Below are positions 24,650-33,545 of a stretch of DNA of 64,000 nt, piece by piece; within the stretch, counting starts at the first letter, position 1; each line of letters starts with the position of its first letter. The notes under the pieces are model-generated. The model was given only the letters and a program-made list of their open reading frames with translations. It was not told the origin of the DNA and did no database searches. This DNA comes from Lysobacter arseniciresistens ZS79 (GTDB lineage: Bacteria > Pseudomonadota > Gammaproteobacteria > Xanthomonadales > Xanthomonadaceae): the NCBI RefSeq assembly GCF_000768335.1, contig NZ_AVPT01000003.1:62001-126000 (forward strand). The letters run 5' to 3'. A program made the translations under genes and the position numbers.

Positions 24650-25366
24650 TCAGCCGGCCGTGACCACCCGGCCGCACAGTTCGACGACGCCATCGAGGCT
24701 GGCGCTGAACACGTCGCCGGCCACCAGCGGACCGACCCCGGCCGGCGTGCCCATGAACACCAGGTCGCCGGCCTTCAGCGCGAACAGCCGCGACAGCTCG
24801 TGGAGGATGTCCGGCACGTCCCAGATCAGGTCGGCGAGCGCACCACGCTGGCGGACCTCGCCGTTGATGCGCAACGTCAGCGCGCGACTGGCCAGATCAC
24901 CGACTTCGCCGGCCGGTACCAGCTCGCTGACCGGCGCGGAGTGGTCGAACGCCTTGCCGGTGTCCCACGGCAGGCCCTTGGACTTGGCTGCCGCCTGCAG
25001 GTCGCGCCGGGTCAGGTCCAGGCCGACCGCGTAGCCGTACACCAGCGCCGGTGCGGCCTCGCGGTCGAGCACGCCGGGCGGTGCGTCGGCGCCCAGCGCG
25101 ACGACCAGTTCGATCTCGTGGTGCAGCTCGCCGGTGCCGCGCGGGTAGGGCACCACGCCGTCGGTCACCAGCGCGTCGGCCGGCTTGCAGAAGAACACCG
25201 GCCGGCCGCGCTCGGCCTTCGAAGCCGGCGCACTGGCGCCCATTTCGCGGGCGTGGTCGGCGAAGTTGCGGCCGACGCAGTAGATGCGGCGGACCGGAAA
25301 GGTGGCGCCGTCACCGGAACGGATCGGGAGGCGCGGCTGCGGCGGCGCCGCGATCACGTCGGTCAT
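24650..25366 (-). CDS. Fumarylacetoacetate hydrolase-family protein
   Basis: A 238-residue enzyme of the FAH fold, which cleaves C-C bonds in acylpyruvate-type compounds. Metal-binding glutamates are in LHHEIELVVALG, and further family blocks are IYCVGRNFADHAREMG, PVFFCKPADALV, GYAVGLDLTRRDLQ, KAFDHSAPV and PAGVGPLVAGD. It is closest in layout to fumarylpyruvate or acylpyruvate hydrolases; the precise substrate cannot be read from sequence. The start is ATG at 25366 (MTDVIAAPP); longer frames upstream run into other sequence. It probably shares a transcript with mscL. Confidence 0.88.
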   Translation of the reverse strand: MTDVIAAPPQPRLPIRSGDGATFPVRRIYCVGRNFADHAREMGASAPASKAERGRPVFFCKPADALVTDGVVPYPRGTGELHHEIELVVALGADAPPGVLDREAAPALVYGYAVGLDLTRRDLQAAAKSKGLPWDTGKAFDHSAPVSELVPAGEVGDLASRALTLRINGEVRQRGALADLIWDVPDILHELSRLFALKAGDLVFMGTPAGVGPLVAGDVFSASLDGVVELCGRVVTAG

Positions 25367-25413
25367 CGTTCCAACCAGGGTAGGGGGGCGCGGCCGTGGC
25401 TGGCCGCAGCAGG

Positions 25414-25710
25414 TCAGCGGGTGAGGACCGGCTTGCCGACCACGCGGTATTCGGCGTCGACCACGCGACGCCCGGCGCGCTGCGCGGCACCGATCCGACC
25501 GCGGCCACGCCAGGCCTTGAACAGCAGGCCGGCGACGACCATCGCCGCGCCCAGCGCCACCGAAAACATCACCAGCAGCGCCAGCAGGCCCAGCCCGACC
25601 ACCCCGAGCGCGAACCGCACCACGCGGTGGCGCGGCTTGCGCGGCTCGAACGCCGAACGCATGCGGGACTGGAACCGGTGGCTGTCGAAACGGAAGCTGG
25701 AACTGATCAT
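25414..25710 (-). CDS. Small hypothetical membrane protein (98 aa)
   Basis: Not a recognised family. The protein starts MISSSFRFDSHRFQSR. A basic N-terminal stretch (EPRKPRHRVVRF) precedes a long hydrophobic region at about 33-65 (ALGVVGLGLLALLVMFSVAL), which could be one long or two short membrane helices. A basic C-terminal tail of about 30 residues follows (FKAWRGRGRIGAAQR). The reading frame has the GC-rich third positions of its neighbours. It lies 47 bases upstream of the FAH-family gene, same strand, and diverges from the Rieske gene, with two small inverted repeats between them. Confidence 0.6.
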   Translation of the reverse strand: MISSSFRFDSHRFQSRMRSAFEPRKPRHRVVRFALGVVGLGLLALLVMFSVALGAAMVVAGLLFKAWRGRGRIGAAQRAGRRVVDAEYRVVGKPVLTR

Positions 25711-25781
25711 CGATACGTCGTGACACAATGCGGCTTGCGCCGGACGCCCCAGTATCGGCGGAGGCACGACGGTGATTGTGA

Positions 25782-25814
25782 GAACTTCGTTAAGTTCCGA
25801 CCACACGAAGTGTG
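25782..25814. promoter_or_regulatory. Two adjacent inverted repeats in the Rieske / small-protein divergent promoter region
   Basis: GAACTT-CGTT-AAGTTC (25782-25797) and CACAC-GAA-GTGTG (25802-25814) are both perfect and lie 30-60 bases before the Rieske ATG. They may be operators or short hairpins; no known regulator motif was recognised. Confidence 0.4.
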
Positions 25815-25842
25815 ACAGGGTTGTGAAGACGGGCATCCCGGC

Positions 25843-26172
25843 ATGACCGAGCCACTGATCCGGCTGGCCCACCTGGCCGATGGCGGCTTCGGCGAGGTCG
25901 AGGCCACCGTGGATGGCGACAGCGAGTCGCTGATCCTGTACCGGCAGGGCGACGAGGTCCGGGCGTGGATGAACATCTGCCCACATGCCGGCCGTCGGCT
26001 CGACTGGGCGCCCGGGCAGTTCCTCACCAGCCGCGACGGCCTGCTGGTGTGCGCCGCGCACGGCGCGAGCTTCGAACTGCAGGGCGGCGAGTGCACCGCC
26101 GGGCCCTGCCGCGGGGAGTCGCTGCGGCAGGTGGCGGTGGAAGTGCGGGACGACGCGGTCTGGCTGCTGTAG
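25843..26172 (+). CDS. Rieske-type [2Fe-2S] ferredoxin-like protein
   Basis: A 109-residue soluble electron carrier. The cluster ligands are C46 and H48 (ICPHAGRRLDW) and C70 and H73 (LVCAAHGASFEL), giving CxH-N21-CxxH, with a following GGECTAGPC loop. Such single-domain Rieske proteins serve oxygenases or nitrite-reductase-like systems, but no oxygenase is adjacent. The basic partner cannot be named. The gene stands alone, convergent with the SLC13 transporter gene, whose stop is three bases away. Confidence 0.9.
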   Translation: MTEPLIRLAHLADGGFGEVEATVDGDSESLILYRQGDEVRAWMNICPHAGRRLDWAPGQFLTSRDGLLVCAAHGASFELQGGECTAGPCRGESLRQVAVEVRDDAVWLL

Positions 26173-26175
26173 GCG

Positions 26176-28014
26176 TCAGAACAGCAGGTTCACCATCAGC
26201 ACCGCGATCAGCGAGTACGCCAGCGACAGCGGCGCGCCGACCCGCCACAGCTCCTTGCCGGTGTAGCCGGCCGGACCGGTGATCATCGAGATCACCGGGT
26301 TGGATGCGGTCATGAAGTTGTTGGACGCCGACAGCGCGACGATCAGCGCGAACGCGGTCGGGTTGCCGCCGGCGGCCAGCGCGATGTTGATCGCCAGCGG
26401 CACCATCACGATCGCCGCGCCGACGTGGCTGATCACCAGCGAGAACGCCGTCGTCAGCAGGCCGAGCACCAGTTGCAGCAGCCAGCGCGGCGTCGCCTCC
26501 GGCAACTGCTCGATCGTGTGGCCGGCCACCCAGGCCGCCGCGCCGCTGGAGTCCATCGCCCAGCCCAGCGGGATCAGGCAGGCCATCAGGAACACGGTTT
26601 TCCAGTTGATCGCCGAGTAGGCCTCGTCGATGTGGAGCACGCCGGCGATCAGCATGCCGGCCACGCCGGTCATCAGCGCGATCGACACCGGCAGCCGCGA
26701 GGACAGCGCCAGCAGCATCGCCACGCCGAAGATGCCCAGCGCGATCTTGAGCTTGTGCGGGCGCTGCTCGCCCTTGGGGTAGTCGGTGACGACCACCAGG
26801 TCCTTGCCCTTGGCGGCATCGGCCAGGTCGGTCCAGATGCTGTGCAGCACCAGCATGTCGCCGGCGCGCAGCGGCACGTCGCGCACGTTCTCGCGCAGCA
26901 CGTTCTTGTCGCGGTTGACCGCCAGCAGGCTCAGTCCCAGTTGCTTGCGCAGCTGCAGGTCGCGCCCGGTCTTGCCGATGAACTTGGAAGTCGCCGGGAT
27001 CACCGCCTCGGAGATGCCGGCGCGGCTCGGGTTGAACAGGTCGCCGAAGTGCCGCAGCCGGGTGCTCAGGCGCAGCATGTTGTTCTGCGCGAAGTCGGCG
27101 ACCTGCCGCCGCGAGCCCATCGCGCCGATCACGCTGCCGACCCAGATCCGCGCGTCCGCCGGCGGCGACAGCCGGGCCTCCTCCTTGGTCTTGAGCGCGA
27201 GTACCAGCGGCGCGCCGTGCAGCACCTCGGCCTCGCCCAGCGACATGCCCACCAGCGGGCTGTCGGCGGTCACGGTCAGCTCGTAGACATCGCCCTCGAT
27301 GCCGTAGGCGTTGGCGAAATAGCTCTGGGTGCGCGCCGGCGTGACCCCCTTGCCTTCCTCCTCGTGCAGCCGGCGGTTGCCGAAGAAGCGGAAGTACAGC
27401 AGCGAGGTCGCCAGCAACGCCGCGCCGATCGGCAGCGTCGCGAACATCTTCAGCGGTTCGATCGTCGCCACGCCCGAGGGCAGGTTGCTGTTGGCCTGCA
27501 GCAGCAGGTCGTTGAGCATGATCAGCGGCGAGTTGCCGACCATCGTCAGCGAGCTGCCCATCACGATCGCGGTGGCCAGCGGCAGCAGCAGCCGCGGCAG
27601 GGTCAGGCCGGTGCGCGACGACAGCCGCGAGGCGACCGGCAGGTACAGCGCCATCACCGACGGGTTCTGCATCACCGAGGAGTTGATGCCGGCGATCGCA
27701 CCGGTCAGCAGCAGCAGGCGCTGCTCGACCCCGTGCGCGCGCCGCAGCAGCCAGCCGGCGAGGCGGTTGAGCGCGCCGGTGCGGTCCAGCCCGGCGCCGA
27801 GGATCATCGTCGCGATGATGCTCATCACCGCGTTGGAGGAGAAGCCGTTGAAGATCTCCTCGGGCGCGACCAGTCCCGACAGGCCCAGCAGCACCAGCAC
27901 GACAAGCGCGACCACGTCGGCGCGGATCCGCTCGAACAGGAACATCACCATCGTGAAGCCCACCAGCCCGAGGACGAGCTTCATGTCGGTGGTGAGCGTC
28001 AGCGCGGTTTCCAT
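26176..28014 (-). CDS. SLC13/DASS-family anion permease with TrkA-C domains
   Basis: A 612-residue inner-membrane transporter of the ArsB/NhaD-SLC13 superfamily, whose members move dicarboxylates, sulfate or other anions with sodium. Transmembrane helices fill about 10-200 and 395-612. The family repeats with SNNxxT-like pockets are GINSSVMQNPSVMALYLPVA and ALSASNNFMTASNPVISMIT. Two regulatory TrkA-C (RCK_C) domains lie between them, around 220-385 (VYELTVTADSPLVGMSLGEA, ISEAVIPATSKFIGKTGRDL). The start lies 12 bases after the trmB stop, making it the last gene of thiS-thiG-trmB. Substrate is unknown. Confidence 0.88.
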   Translation of the reverse strand: METALTLTTDMKLVLGLVGFTMVMFLFERIRADVVALVVLVLLGLSGLVAPEEIFNGFSSNAVMSIIATMILGAGLDRTGALNRLAGWLLRRAHGVEQRLLLLTGAIAGINSSVMQNPSVMALYLPVASRLSSRTGLTLPRLLLPLATAIVMGSSLTMVGNSPLIMLNDLLLQANSNLPSGVATIEPLKMFATLPIGAALLATSLLYFRFFGNRRLHEEEGKGVTPARTQSYFANAYGIEGDVYELTVTADSPLVGMSLGEAEVLHGAPLVLALKTKEEARLSPPADARIWVGSVIGAMGSRRQVADFAQNNMLRLSTRLRHFGDLFNPSRAGISEAVIPATSKFIGKTGRDLQLRKQLGLSLLAVNRDKNVLRENVRDVPLRAGDMLVLHSIWTDLADAAKGKDLVVVTDYPKGEQRPHKLKIALGIFGVAMLLALSSRLPVSIALMTGVAGMLIAGVLHIDEAYSAINWKTVFLMACLIPLGWAMDSSGAAAWVAGHTIEQLPEATPRWLLQLVLGLLTTAFSLVISHVGAAIVMVPLAINIALAAGGNPTAFALIVALSASNNFMTASNPVISMITGPAGYTGKELWRVGAPLSLAYSLIAVLMVNLLF

Positions 28015-28026
28015 GCCCGGGGTCGG

Positions 28027-28800
28027 CTACTCGTCTTGGGTCGGCGACTCCGGTGGAGCGGTCGCGGAGGGCTTGTCGTACAGCAGGTCCCAGACACCAT
28101 GGCCAAGCTTCTGGCCACGGGTCTCGAAATGCGTCTGCGGGCGCCATTCCGGCCGCGGCACCGCGCCGCGCGGGCCGGCCCGGTTGGCGATGCCGGCGGT
28201 CGCATCGAGCACGTCCCACATCTGCTCGGCATAGTCCTGCCAATCGGTGGCGAGGTGCAAGCGTCCGCCGGGCGCGAGTTTGCGCACCAGCAGCGCGGCG
28301 AACTCCGGCTGCACCAGCCGCCGCTTGTGGTGGCGCTTCTTGTGCCACGGGTCGGGGAAGTAGATGCGGACCTCGTCGAGGCTGCCGTCGGCAACCTCGT
28401 GGGTCAGCACCTCGACCGCGTCGTGGTGGTAGACGCGCACGTTGTCGGCGCCGTCGGCGGCCAGCGCGTTGAGCAGGCGGCCAACGCCGGGGGCATGGAC
28501 CTCGATGCCGATCAGGTCGCGCGCCTTGTCGTGTTGCGCGGCGAACCGCAGCGCCTCGCCGTTGCCGAAGCCGATCTCCAGCACCCGCGGCGCGCAGCGG
28601 CCGAACACCGCGTCGTAGTCGCGCGGCACGCCCTGGTAATCGATGCCGAAGTGCGCCCACTGCTCATCGAACGCGCGCTGCTGGGCCGGGGTGAACCGGC
28701 CCTGCCGCAGCACGAAGCTGCGCACCTGGCGGTGGCCTTCGGTGACGGTGAAGGGCTTGGGCGGCGCGGCCTTGCCGGGCGCCTGCTCGCGCTCGTCCAT
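28027..28800 (-). CDS. trmB: tRNA (guanine-N7)-methyltransferase TrmB
   Basis: TrmB uses S-adenosylmethionine to make m7G46 in tRNA. The 257-residue protein has the SAM-binding motif ([20 protein letters not shown]), the acidic [17 protein letters not shown] strand, and the family signature [18 protein letters not shown]. The C-terminal block [18 protein letters not shown] is followed by [20 protein letters not shown]. Its ATG shares one base with the thiG stop (TGATG). The extended N-terminus before [15 protein letters not shown] is normal in this group. Confidence 0.96.
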   Translation of the reverse strand: MDEREQAPGKAAPPKPFTVTEGHRQVRSFVLRQGRFTPAQQRAFDEQWAHFGIDYQGVPRDYDAVFGRCAPRVLEIGFGNGEALRFAAQHDKARDLIGIEVHAPGVGRLLNALAADGADNVRVYHHDAVEVLTHEVADGSLDEVRIYFPDPWHKKRHHKRRLVQPEFAALLVRKLAPGGRLHLATDWQDYAEQMWDVLDATAGIANRAGPRGAVPRPEWRPQTHFETRGQKLGHGVWDLLYDKPSATAPPESPTQDE

Positions 28801-29606
28801 CAGCCGATCAGCCCGTCCACCGGGCTCGACGCGCTGGCGAAGCGCTTGCGCGGGATGCGCCCGGCCTTGAACGCGGCGCGGCCGGCCTCGACCGCCAGCT
28901 TCATCGCGTGGGCCATCAGCACCGGGTCCTTCGCGCCGGCGATCGCGGTGTTCATCAGCACGCCGTCGCAGCCCAGCTCCATCGCGATGGCCGCGTCCGA
29001 GGCGGTGCCGACGCCGGCGTCGACGATGATCGGCACCTTCGCGTTCTCGACGATCTCGACCAGGTTCCACCGGTTCTGGATGCCCAGGCCGGAACCAATG
29101 GGCGCGGCCAGCGGCATCACCGCGACGCAGCCGATCTCCTCCAGTCGCTTCGCCAGCAGCGGGTCGTCGGAGGTGTACACCATCACGTCGAAGCCGTCGG
29201 CGACCAGGGTCTCGGCGGCGGCGAGGGTCTGCACCACGTCGGGGAACAGCGTGCGCTGGTCGCCCAGCACCTCGAGCTTGACCAGTTTGTGGCCGTCGAG
29301 CAGCTCGCGTGCGAGCCGGCAGGTACGCACGGCCTCCTCGGCGGTGTAGCAGCCGGCGGTGTTGGGCAGGATGGTGTAGCGGTCCGGCGGCAGCACGTCG
29401 AGCAGGTTCGGCTCGCCGGGGTTCTGGCCGATGTTGCTGCGGCGGATCGCGACGGTGACGATTTCGGCGCCGGCGGCCTCGGTGGCGCGGCGGGTTTCGT
29501 CGAGGTCCTTGAACTTGCCGGTGCCGGTCAGCAGGCGCGAGGCGTAGGGCTTGCCGGCGATGACGAGGGGTTCGGGCGCGGTACTGGGTGCGTGGGGAGC
29601 GTTCAT
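28800..29606 (-). CDS. thiG: Thiazole synthase ThiG
   Basis: ThiG forms the thiazole ring of thiamin from deoxyxylulose phosphate, dehydroglycine and ThiS thiocarboxylate. The 268-residue TIM-barrel protein has the conserved start ([20 protein letters not shown]), [47 protein letters not shown] (Schiff-base lysine), [14 protein letters not shown], and [18 protein letters not shown]. The length is usual. It follows thiS by 64 bases and precedes trmB. No thiamin-pyrophosphate riboswitch is visible upstream of thiS. Confidence 0.97.
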   Translation of the reverse strand: MNAPHAPSTAPEPLVIAGKPYASRLLTGTGKFKDLDETRRATEAAGAEIVTVAIRRSNIGQNPGEPNLLDVLPPDRYTILPNTAGCYTAEEAVRTCRLARELLDGHKLVKLEVLGDQRTLFPDVVQTLAAAETLVADGFDVMVYTSDDPLLAKRLEEIGCVAVMPLAAPIGSGLGIQNRWNLVEIVENAKVPIIVDAGVGTASDAAIAMELGCDGVLMNTAIAGAKDPVLMAHAMKLAVEAGRAAFKAGRIPRKRFASASSPVDGLIG

Positions 29607-29670
29607 CCGGCAATTATCGCATCGCCGCGACCGGCCGGGCCGGCAGGCCGCGCCGCAGGTGCGGCCGGTG

Positions 29671-29871
29671 TCAGCCGCCGCCGAGCGCGTGCACGATCTC
29701 GACCCGGTCGCCGTCGCCGAGCGCGTGTTCGCCATGCAGGCTGCGCGGCACGATCGCACCGTTGACCTCGACCGCGACCCGGCGCTCGGCCAGGTGCTCG
29801 GCCGCCAGCAGGCCGGCGACGGTCAGCGGGGCGGGGAATTGGCGGGGTTCGCCATTGAGGGTGATGTCCAT
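29671..29871 (-). CDS. thiS: Sulfur carrier protein ThiS
   Basis: A 66-residue ubiquitin-like sulfur carrier. It begins [20 protein letters not shown] and ends [13 protein letters not shown], with the C-terminal Gly-Gly that is adenylated and thiocarboxylated. [11 protein letters not shown] is the family centre. It heads the thiS-thiG-trmB-transporter operon. The -10-like GACAAT lies close upstream of the ATG. The enzymes ThiF and ThiO/ThiH are not in this window. Confidence 0.94.
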   Translation of the reverse strand: MDITLNGEPRQFPAPLTVAGLLAAEHLAERRVAVEVNGAIVPRSLHGEHALGDGDRVEIVHALGGG

Positions 29872-30039
29872 GCCGGCATTGTCCCGCGCCACGCGCCCGC
29901 GGGCCAGCGGCCGGGTCTCCATGTTGCGGCGCGACGCGGTGCGTGCACGACCTGCGGGCCTTGCCCGGTGCGGCGACGCGTGCTTCGATGCGGTCCATTC
30001 GCAGGCGCATGTCGCGCCGGCCGCTGCAGGAGCAACCCG

Positions 30040-31908
30040 ATGAAGCCAGCCCGCACCATCCTCGCCGCCGCCCTCGCGCTGGCCGCCATGCCGGCCTTCG
30101 CCCAGGACCACCCGGCCAACAACGACCAGCCGTACTCGCAGACGGTGTTCTTCGGCGACAGCCTGACCGACTCGGGTTACTTCCGGCCGGCGCTGGTGCA
30201 ACTGGCGGGACCGCAGGCGGGCATCCTCGGGCGCTTCACCACCAACCCGTGGCTGGTGTGGTCGGAGTACCTGGCCGACTTCTACGGCACCGACGCGACC
30301 GCGGCCAACCAGGGCGGGACCAACTACGCGGCCGGCGGCGCGCGCGCGGGCGTCGACGGCTCGGCGACGCTGGCGCCGGGCGTGACCCTGCCGGTGCCGT
30401 CGATGGCGACCCAGGTCGGCAACTACCTCGCCGCCACCGGCGGCGTCGCCGACCCCGACGCGCTGTATACGGTCTGGGGCGGCAACAACGACGTGTTCGC
30501 CGCGCTCGCGACCGCCGCGGCCGGCGGTGACCCGGCGCCGGTGATCGGTGGCGCGGTGGCGGCGCAGGTCGGCGTGGTCGGCACGCTGCAGGGTGCCGGG
30601 GCGGAGTACGTGCTGGTGCCGACCATCCCCGACATCGGCCTGACCCCGGGGTTCCGCGCGCAGGGCCCGGCGGCGCAGGCGGCCGCCACCCAGTTGTCGG
30701 CGGCGTACAACGACGCGCTGTTCGGTGCGTTCGCCCAGGCCGGCCTGCGGGTGATCCCGCTCGACACCTTCCACCTGTTCCAGGAAGTTGCCGCCGACCC
30801 GGCCGCGTTCGGCTTCAGCAACATCACCGGTACCGCCTGCCAACCGCAGATCACCGCCCAGTCGCTCACCTGCAACCCGGGCACCTACGTGTCGCCGGGT
30901 GCCACCACCAGCTACGCGTTCGCCGACGGCGTGCATCCCTCCGGCGGCGCCCACGAGGTGATCGCCGACTACGCGGTCTCGGTGCTGGAGGCGCCGCGGC
31001 AGATCGCGGTGCTGACGAACTCGGCGGCGATGACCGGCCGCGCGCGGGCGGACCGCGTCGCCGCGCAGCTGGCGGTGCCGGCCGACGGCGAGGGCACCCG
31101 CTGGTGGGCGGACGTGCGCGGCGACTTCCAGCGCTACGACCACGGCAGGCTGTACGACGGCGTCGGCCCGGCGCTGACGGTCGGCGTCGACTGGCGCAGC
31201 GGTGCGCTGACCTTCGGCGCGTTCGGCGGCTACGGCCGGCAGGAGCACGACTGGGGCCGCCGTGGCGGCAGCTTCGACCAGGACGAGGCCAGCATCGGCG
31301 CCTACCTGGGCTGGGCCTCCGGGGCCGGCGGCTGGCTCAATGCGCAGGCCAGCTACGGCCAGCTGGGCTTCGACATCGAGCGCAACGCCAACCTCGGCCA
31401 GGCCACCCGCGTGCACCGCGCCGACGTCGACGGCGACAACCTGAGCTTCGGCGTCAATGCCGGCTGGGAGTTCGGCGACGGCGCCCTCCGCCACGGCCCG
31501 GTGATCGGCGTGCTGGCACAGCAGATCGACATCGACGGCTTCGCCGAGAGCGAGCCGGCCCTGTCGACGTCGCTGGCCTACCCCGAGCAGACCTTCGATT
31601 CGGTGATCGGCAGCGCCGGCTGGCAGGTCCGCTACGACGCCGGCCACTTCCAGCCGTACGCCCGGGCGACCGTCGACCGCGAGTTCGAGGACCATCCGGA
31701 GCAGGCCTTCGCGCGGCTGCAGTCGATGCCCGGCACGACCGACTACGCCGTCGCGGGCGTCGCCTTCGACGACAGCTACGGCAGCCTGCTGTTCGGCGCG
31801 CGCGCCCGGCTGTTCGGGCTCGACGCCAACCTCGGCACCAGCCTGACGGTCGGCCGGACCGGCGGCCACAACACGACGGTGTTCGCGACGGTCGGCAGCC
31901 GCTTCTGA
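30040..31908 (+). CDS. Autotransporter GDSL esterase/lipase (EstA-like)
   Basis: A 622-residue outer-membrane esterase. The signal peptide is MKPARTILAAALALAAMPAF (cleavage near AQ-D23). The GDSL passenger follows at about 35-325: block I FFGDSLTDSG with nucleophile S41, block II GGTNYAAGGARAG, block III WGGNNDVFAAL, block V DGVHPSGGAHEVIADYA with the catalytic Asp/His. The C-terminal autotransporter beta-barrel (about 350-622) ends with the aromatic TVGSRF. It resembles Pseudomonas EstA, which affects rhamnolipid production and motility. AGGAG lies before the ATG at 30040. It is monocistronic, with a hairpin after the stop. Confidence 0.92.
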   Translation: MKPARTILAAALALAAMPAFAQDHPANNDQPYSQTVFFGDSLTDSGYFRPALVQLAGPQAGILGRFTTNPWLVWSEYLADFYGTDATAANQGGTNYAAGGARAGVDGSATLAPGVTLPVPSMATQVGNYLAATGGVADPDALYTVWGGNNDVFAALATAAAGGDPAPVIGGAVAAQVGVVGTLQGAGAEYVLVPTIPDIGLTPGFRAQGPAAQAAATQLSAAYNDALFGAFAQAGLRVIPLDTFHLFQEVAADPAAFGFSNITGTACQPQITAQSLTCNPGTYVSPGATTSYAFADGVHPSGGAHEVIADYAVSVLEAPRQIAVLTNSAAMTGRARADRVAAQLAVPADGEGTRWWADVRGDFQRYDHGRLYDGVGPALTVGVDWRSGALTFGAFGGYGRQEHDWGRRGGSFDQDEASIGAYLGWASGAGGWLNAQASYGQLGFDIERNANLGQATRVHRADVDGDNLSFGVNAGWEFGDGALRHGPVIGVLAQQIDIDGFAESEPALSTSLAYPEQTFDSVIGSAGWQVRYDAGHFQPYARATVDREFEDHPEQAFARLQSMPGTTDYAVAGVAFDDSYGSLLFGARARLFGLDANLGTSLTVGRTGGHNTTVFATVGSRF

Positions 31909-31912
31909 GCCG

Positions 31913-31944
31913 GCCCGCCCGCCTGCGCATCGGCGCGGGCGGGC
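31913..31944 (+). terminator. Hairpin after the esterase gene
   Basis: Ten-pair stem GCCCGCCCGC/GCGGGCGGGC with a twelve-base loop, four bases after the stop codon. The downstream CTTCCTGTC is not a clear U-run, so termination would be weak or factor-dependent. Confidence 0.5.
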
Positions 31945-31985
31945 GCTTCCTGTCGCGCCCCGGCAGGCTGTAGACTCCCGGTCAT

Positions 31986-32059
31986 GCGGGTGTAGTTCAA
32001 TGGTAGAACTTCAGCTTCCCAAGCTGATAGCGTGGGTTCGATTCCCATCACCCGCTCCA
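31986..32059 (+). tRNA. tRNA-Gly, anticodon CCC
   Basis: A 74-base tRNA with encoded CCA. The acceptor stem GCGGGTG pairs with CACCCGC, followed by T and CCA. The anticodon stem TCAGC/GCTGA encloses the loop TTCCCAA, so the anticodon is CCC, reading GGG. The T arm contains GGTTCGATTCC. A strong terminator begins seven bases after the CCA. A -10-like TAGACT (31971-31976) lies at the right distance upstream. Confidence 0.97.
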
Positions 32060-32065
32060 GACCCA

Positions 32066-32100
32066 CGGCGGCCCCGTTCCTCGGACGGGGCCGCCGTTTT
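32066..32100 (+). terminator. Rho-independent terminator of tRNA-Gly
   Basis: Perfect 12-pair stem CGGCGGCCCCGT/ACGGGGCCGCCG, seven-base loop, followed by TTTT. Confidence 0.92.
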
Positions 32101-32154
32101 CGTTCCGGCCCCGGGCCGTTGCCCGCGCCCGGCCATCCCCCGTGGAGGCGACCG

Positions 32155-32643
32155 ATGTCGATCCCGTCCAGAGTCGTGCTCGGCTGGCGCGAGTGGGTGG
32201 TGCTGCCCGCGCTGGGGGTGCCCGCGGTCCGGGCCAAGGTCGACAGCGGCGCGCGCAGCTCGGCGCTGCATGTCGACGACCAGTGGCGCTTCAGCGAGGG
32301 CGGTGCCCCGTGGGTCGGGTTCCGGCTGACTCCGGCCCACGCCGGCGAGGCGATCGAGTGCGCCGCACCGGTGGTCGACGAGCGCACCGTGGTCGATTCC
32401 GGTGGCCACGGCACCCGGCGGGTCTTCATCCGCACCACGCTGCGGCTGGCGGGGCTCGAGCGCGAGGTCGACGTCAACCTGACCCGCCGCCACGGCATGG
32501 CGTTCCCGATGCTGCTCGGCCGGACCGCGATGGCGAGGGCGTTCACGGTGGATCCGTCACGCTCGTTCCTGCATGGCCGCGCCGGGCCGCTCCCGTTCGC
32601 CGCGGCGTTCCCCCCAACCGACCCGCACCGCACCCACCCATGA
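32155..32643 (+). CDS. RimB-like retropepsin-fold protein (PF05618-type)
   Basis: A 162-residue protein of the family once called ATP-dependent zinc protease, now seen as a retropepsin-like aspartic protease fold. The signature blocks are [31 protein letters not shown] with the putative catalytic aspartate, [20 protein letters not shown] and [11 protein letters not shown]. In Pseudomonas the rimA-rimB-rimK operon modifies ribosomal protein S6, with RimB trimming the glutamate tails added by RimK. The stop overlaps the rimK ATG (ATGA), supporting the same partnership. No rimA-like gene is present. GGAGG lies before the ATG at 32155. Confidence 0.82.
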   Translation: MSIPSRVVLGWREWVVLPALGVPAVRAKVDSGARSSALHVDDQWRFSEGGAPWVGFRLTPAHAGEAIECAAPVVDERTVVDSGGHGTRRVFIRTTLRLAGLEREVDVNLTRRHGMAFPMLLGRTAMARAFTVDPSRSFLHGRAGPLPFAAAFPPTDPHRTHP

Positions 32644-33545
32644 AGCTCGCGATCCTTTCGCGCAACACCAAGCTCTACTCCACCCGGCGCCTGGTCGAGG
32701 CCGCGCGCGAGCAGGGCCACAGCGTCCGCACGCTGGACCCGCTGCGCTGCTACATGCGCATCTCCAGCGACGGCTTCGCGATGCACTACAAGGGCCAGTC
32801 GATCTCCGGCTACCACGCGGTGATCCCGCGGATCGGTGCTTCGGTGACCCGCTACGGCACCGCGGTGCTGCGCCAGTTCGAGCTGATGGGGAGTTTCACC
32901 CCAAACTCGTCCGACGCGATCCTGCGCGCGCGCGACAAGCTGCGCAGCCACCAGCTGCTGGCCGCGCAGGGGATCGGCATGCCGGCGACGGTGTTCGGCG
33001 ACAACCCGGACGACACCGCCGACCTGCTGTCGATGCTCGGCCCGCCGCCGCACGTGATCAAGCTCAACGAGGGCACCCAGGGCGCCGGCGTGATGCTGAC
33101 CGAGAAGCTGTCGGCGTCGAAGGGCGTGATCGAGGCGCTGCGCGGGCTGTACGCGCAATTCCTGGTGCAAGAGTTCATCCCGGAGGCGAAGGGCGCGGAC
33201 CTGCGCTGCTTCGTGGTCGGCGGCAAGGTCGTGGCGGCGATGAAGCGGCAGGCGCCGAAGGGTGACTTCCGCTCCAACCTGCACCGCGGCGGCAGCGCGA
33301 AGGGGGCCCGCACGACCCTCGCCGAGCAGGAGGTCGCGATCCGCGCCGCCCGGGTGCTGGGGCTGGGCGTGGCCGGTGTCGACCTGATCCGCTCCGCCCG
33401 CGGGCCGCTGGTGCTGGAAGTCAACGCCTCGCCCGGGCTGGAAGGCATCGAGGACGCCAGCGGCGTGGACGTGGCCGGGGCGATGGTGGAGTACGTCGCC
33501 GAGCGCCACAAGCGACGGCTGGCCAAACGCGCATCGAAGTCGTAA
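32640..33545 (+). CDS. rimK: Ribosomal protein S6 glutamate ligase RimK
   Basis: RimK is an ATP-grasp ligase that adds glutamates to the C-terminus of ribosomal protein S6. The 301-residue protein shows the N-terminal [16 protein letters not shown], the substrate region ([20 protein letters not shown]), the ATP-grasp core ([35 protein letters not shown]) and metal-binding residues near the end ([20 protein letters not shown] then GLEGIE). The length is standard. It is translationally coupled to the upstream rimB-like gene. Confidence 0.95.
   Translation: MKLAILSRNTKLYSTRRLVEAAREQGHSVRTLDPLRCYMRISSDGFAMHYKGQSISGYHAVIPRIGASVTRYGTAVLRQFELMGSFTPNSSDAILRARDKLRSHQLLAAQGIGMPATVFGDNPDDTADLLSMLGPPPHVIKLNEGTQGAGVMLTEKLSASKGVIEALRGLYAQFLVQEFIPEAKGADLRCFVVGGKVVAAMKRQAPKGDFRSNLHRGGSAKGARTTLAEQEVAIRAARVLGLGVAGVDLIRSARGPLVLEVNASPGLEGIEDASGVDVAGAMVEYVAERHKRRLAKRASKS

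Noticed and set aside
20930-25723. Uninterrupted plus-strand frame of nearly 1600 codons
   Set aside because: It runs antisense through the GGDEF-EAL gene, the M28 peptidase, mscL and the FAH gene, all with clear motifs. Its translation is rich in Arg, Gln, Ala and Val without any domain, as expected of antisense frames in high-GC DNA.
29872-30039. Thiamin-pyrophosphate riboswitch upstream of thiS
   Set aside because: The conserved CTGAGA and the ACCTGATCTGGATAATGCCAGCG-type segments (only the first few bases would be needed) are absent on the minus strand.
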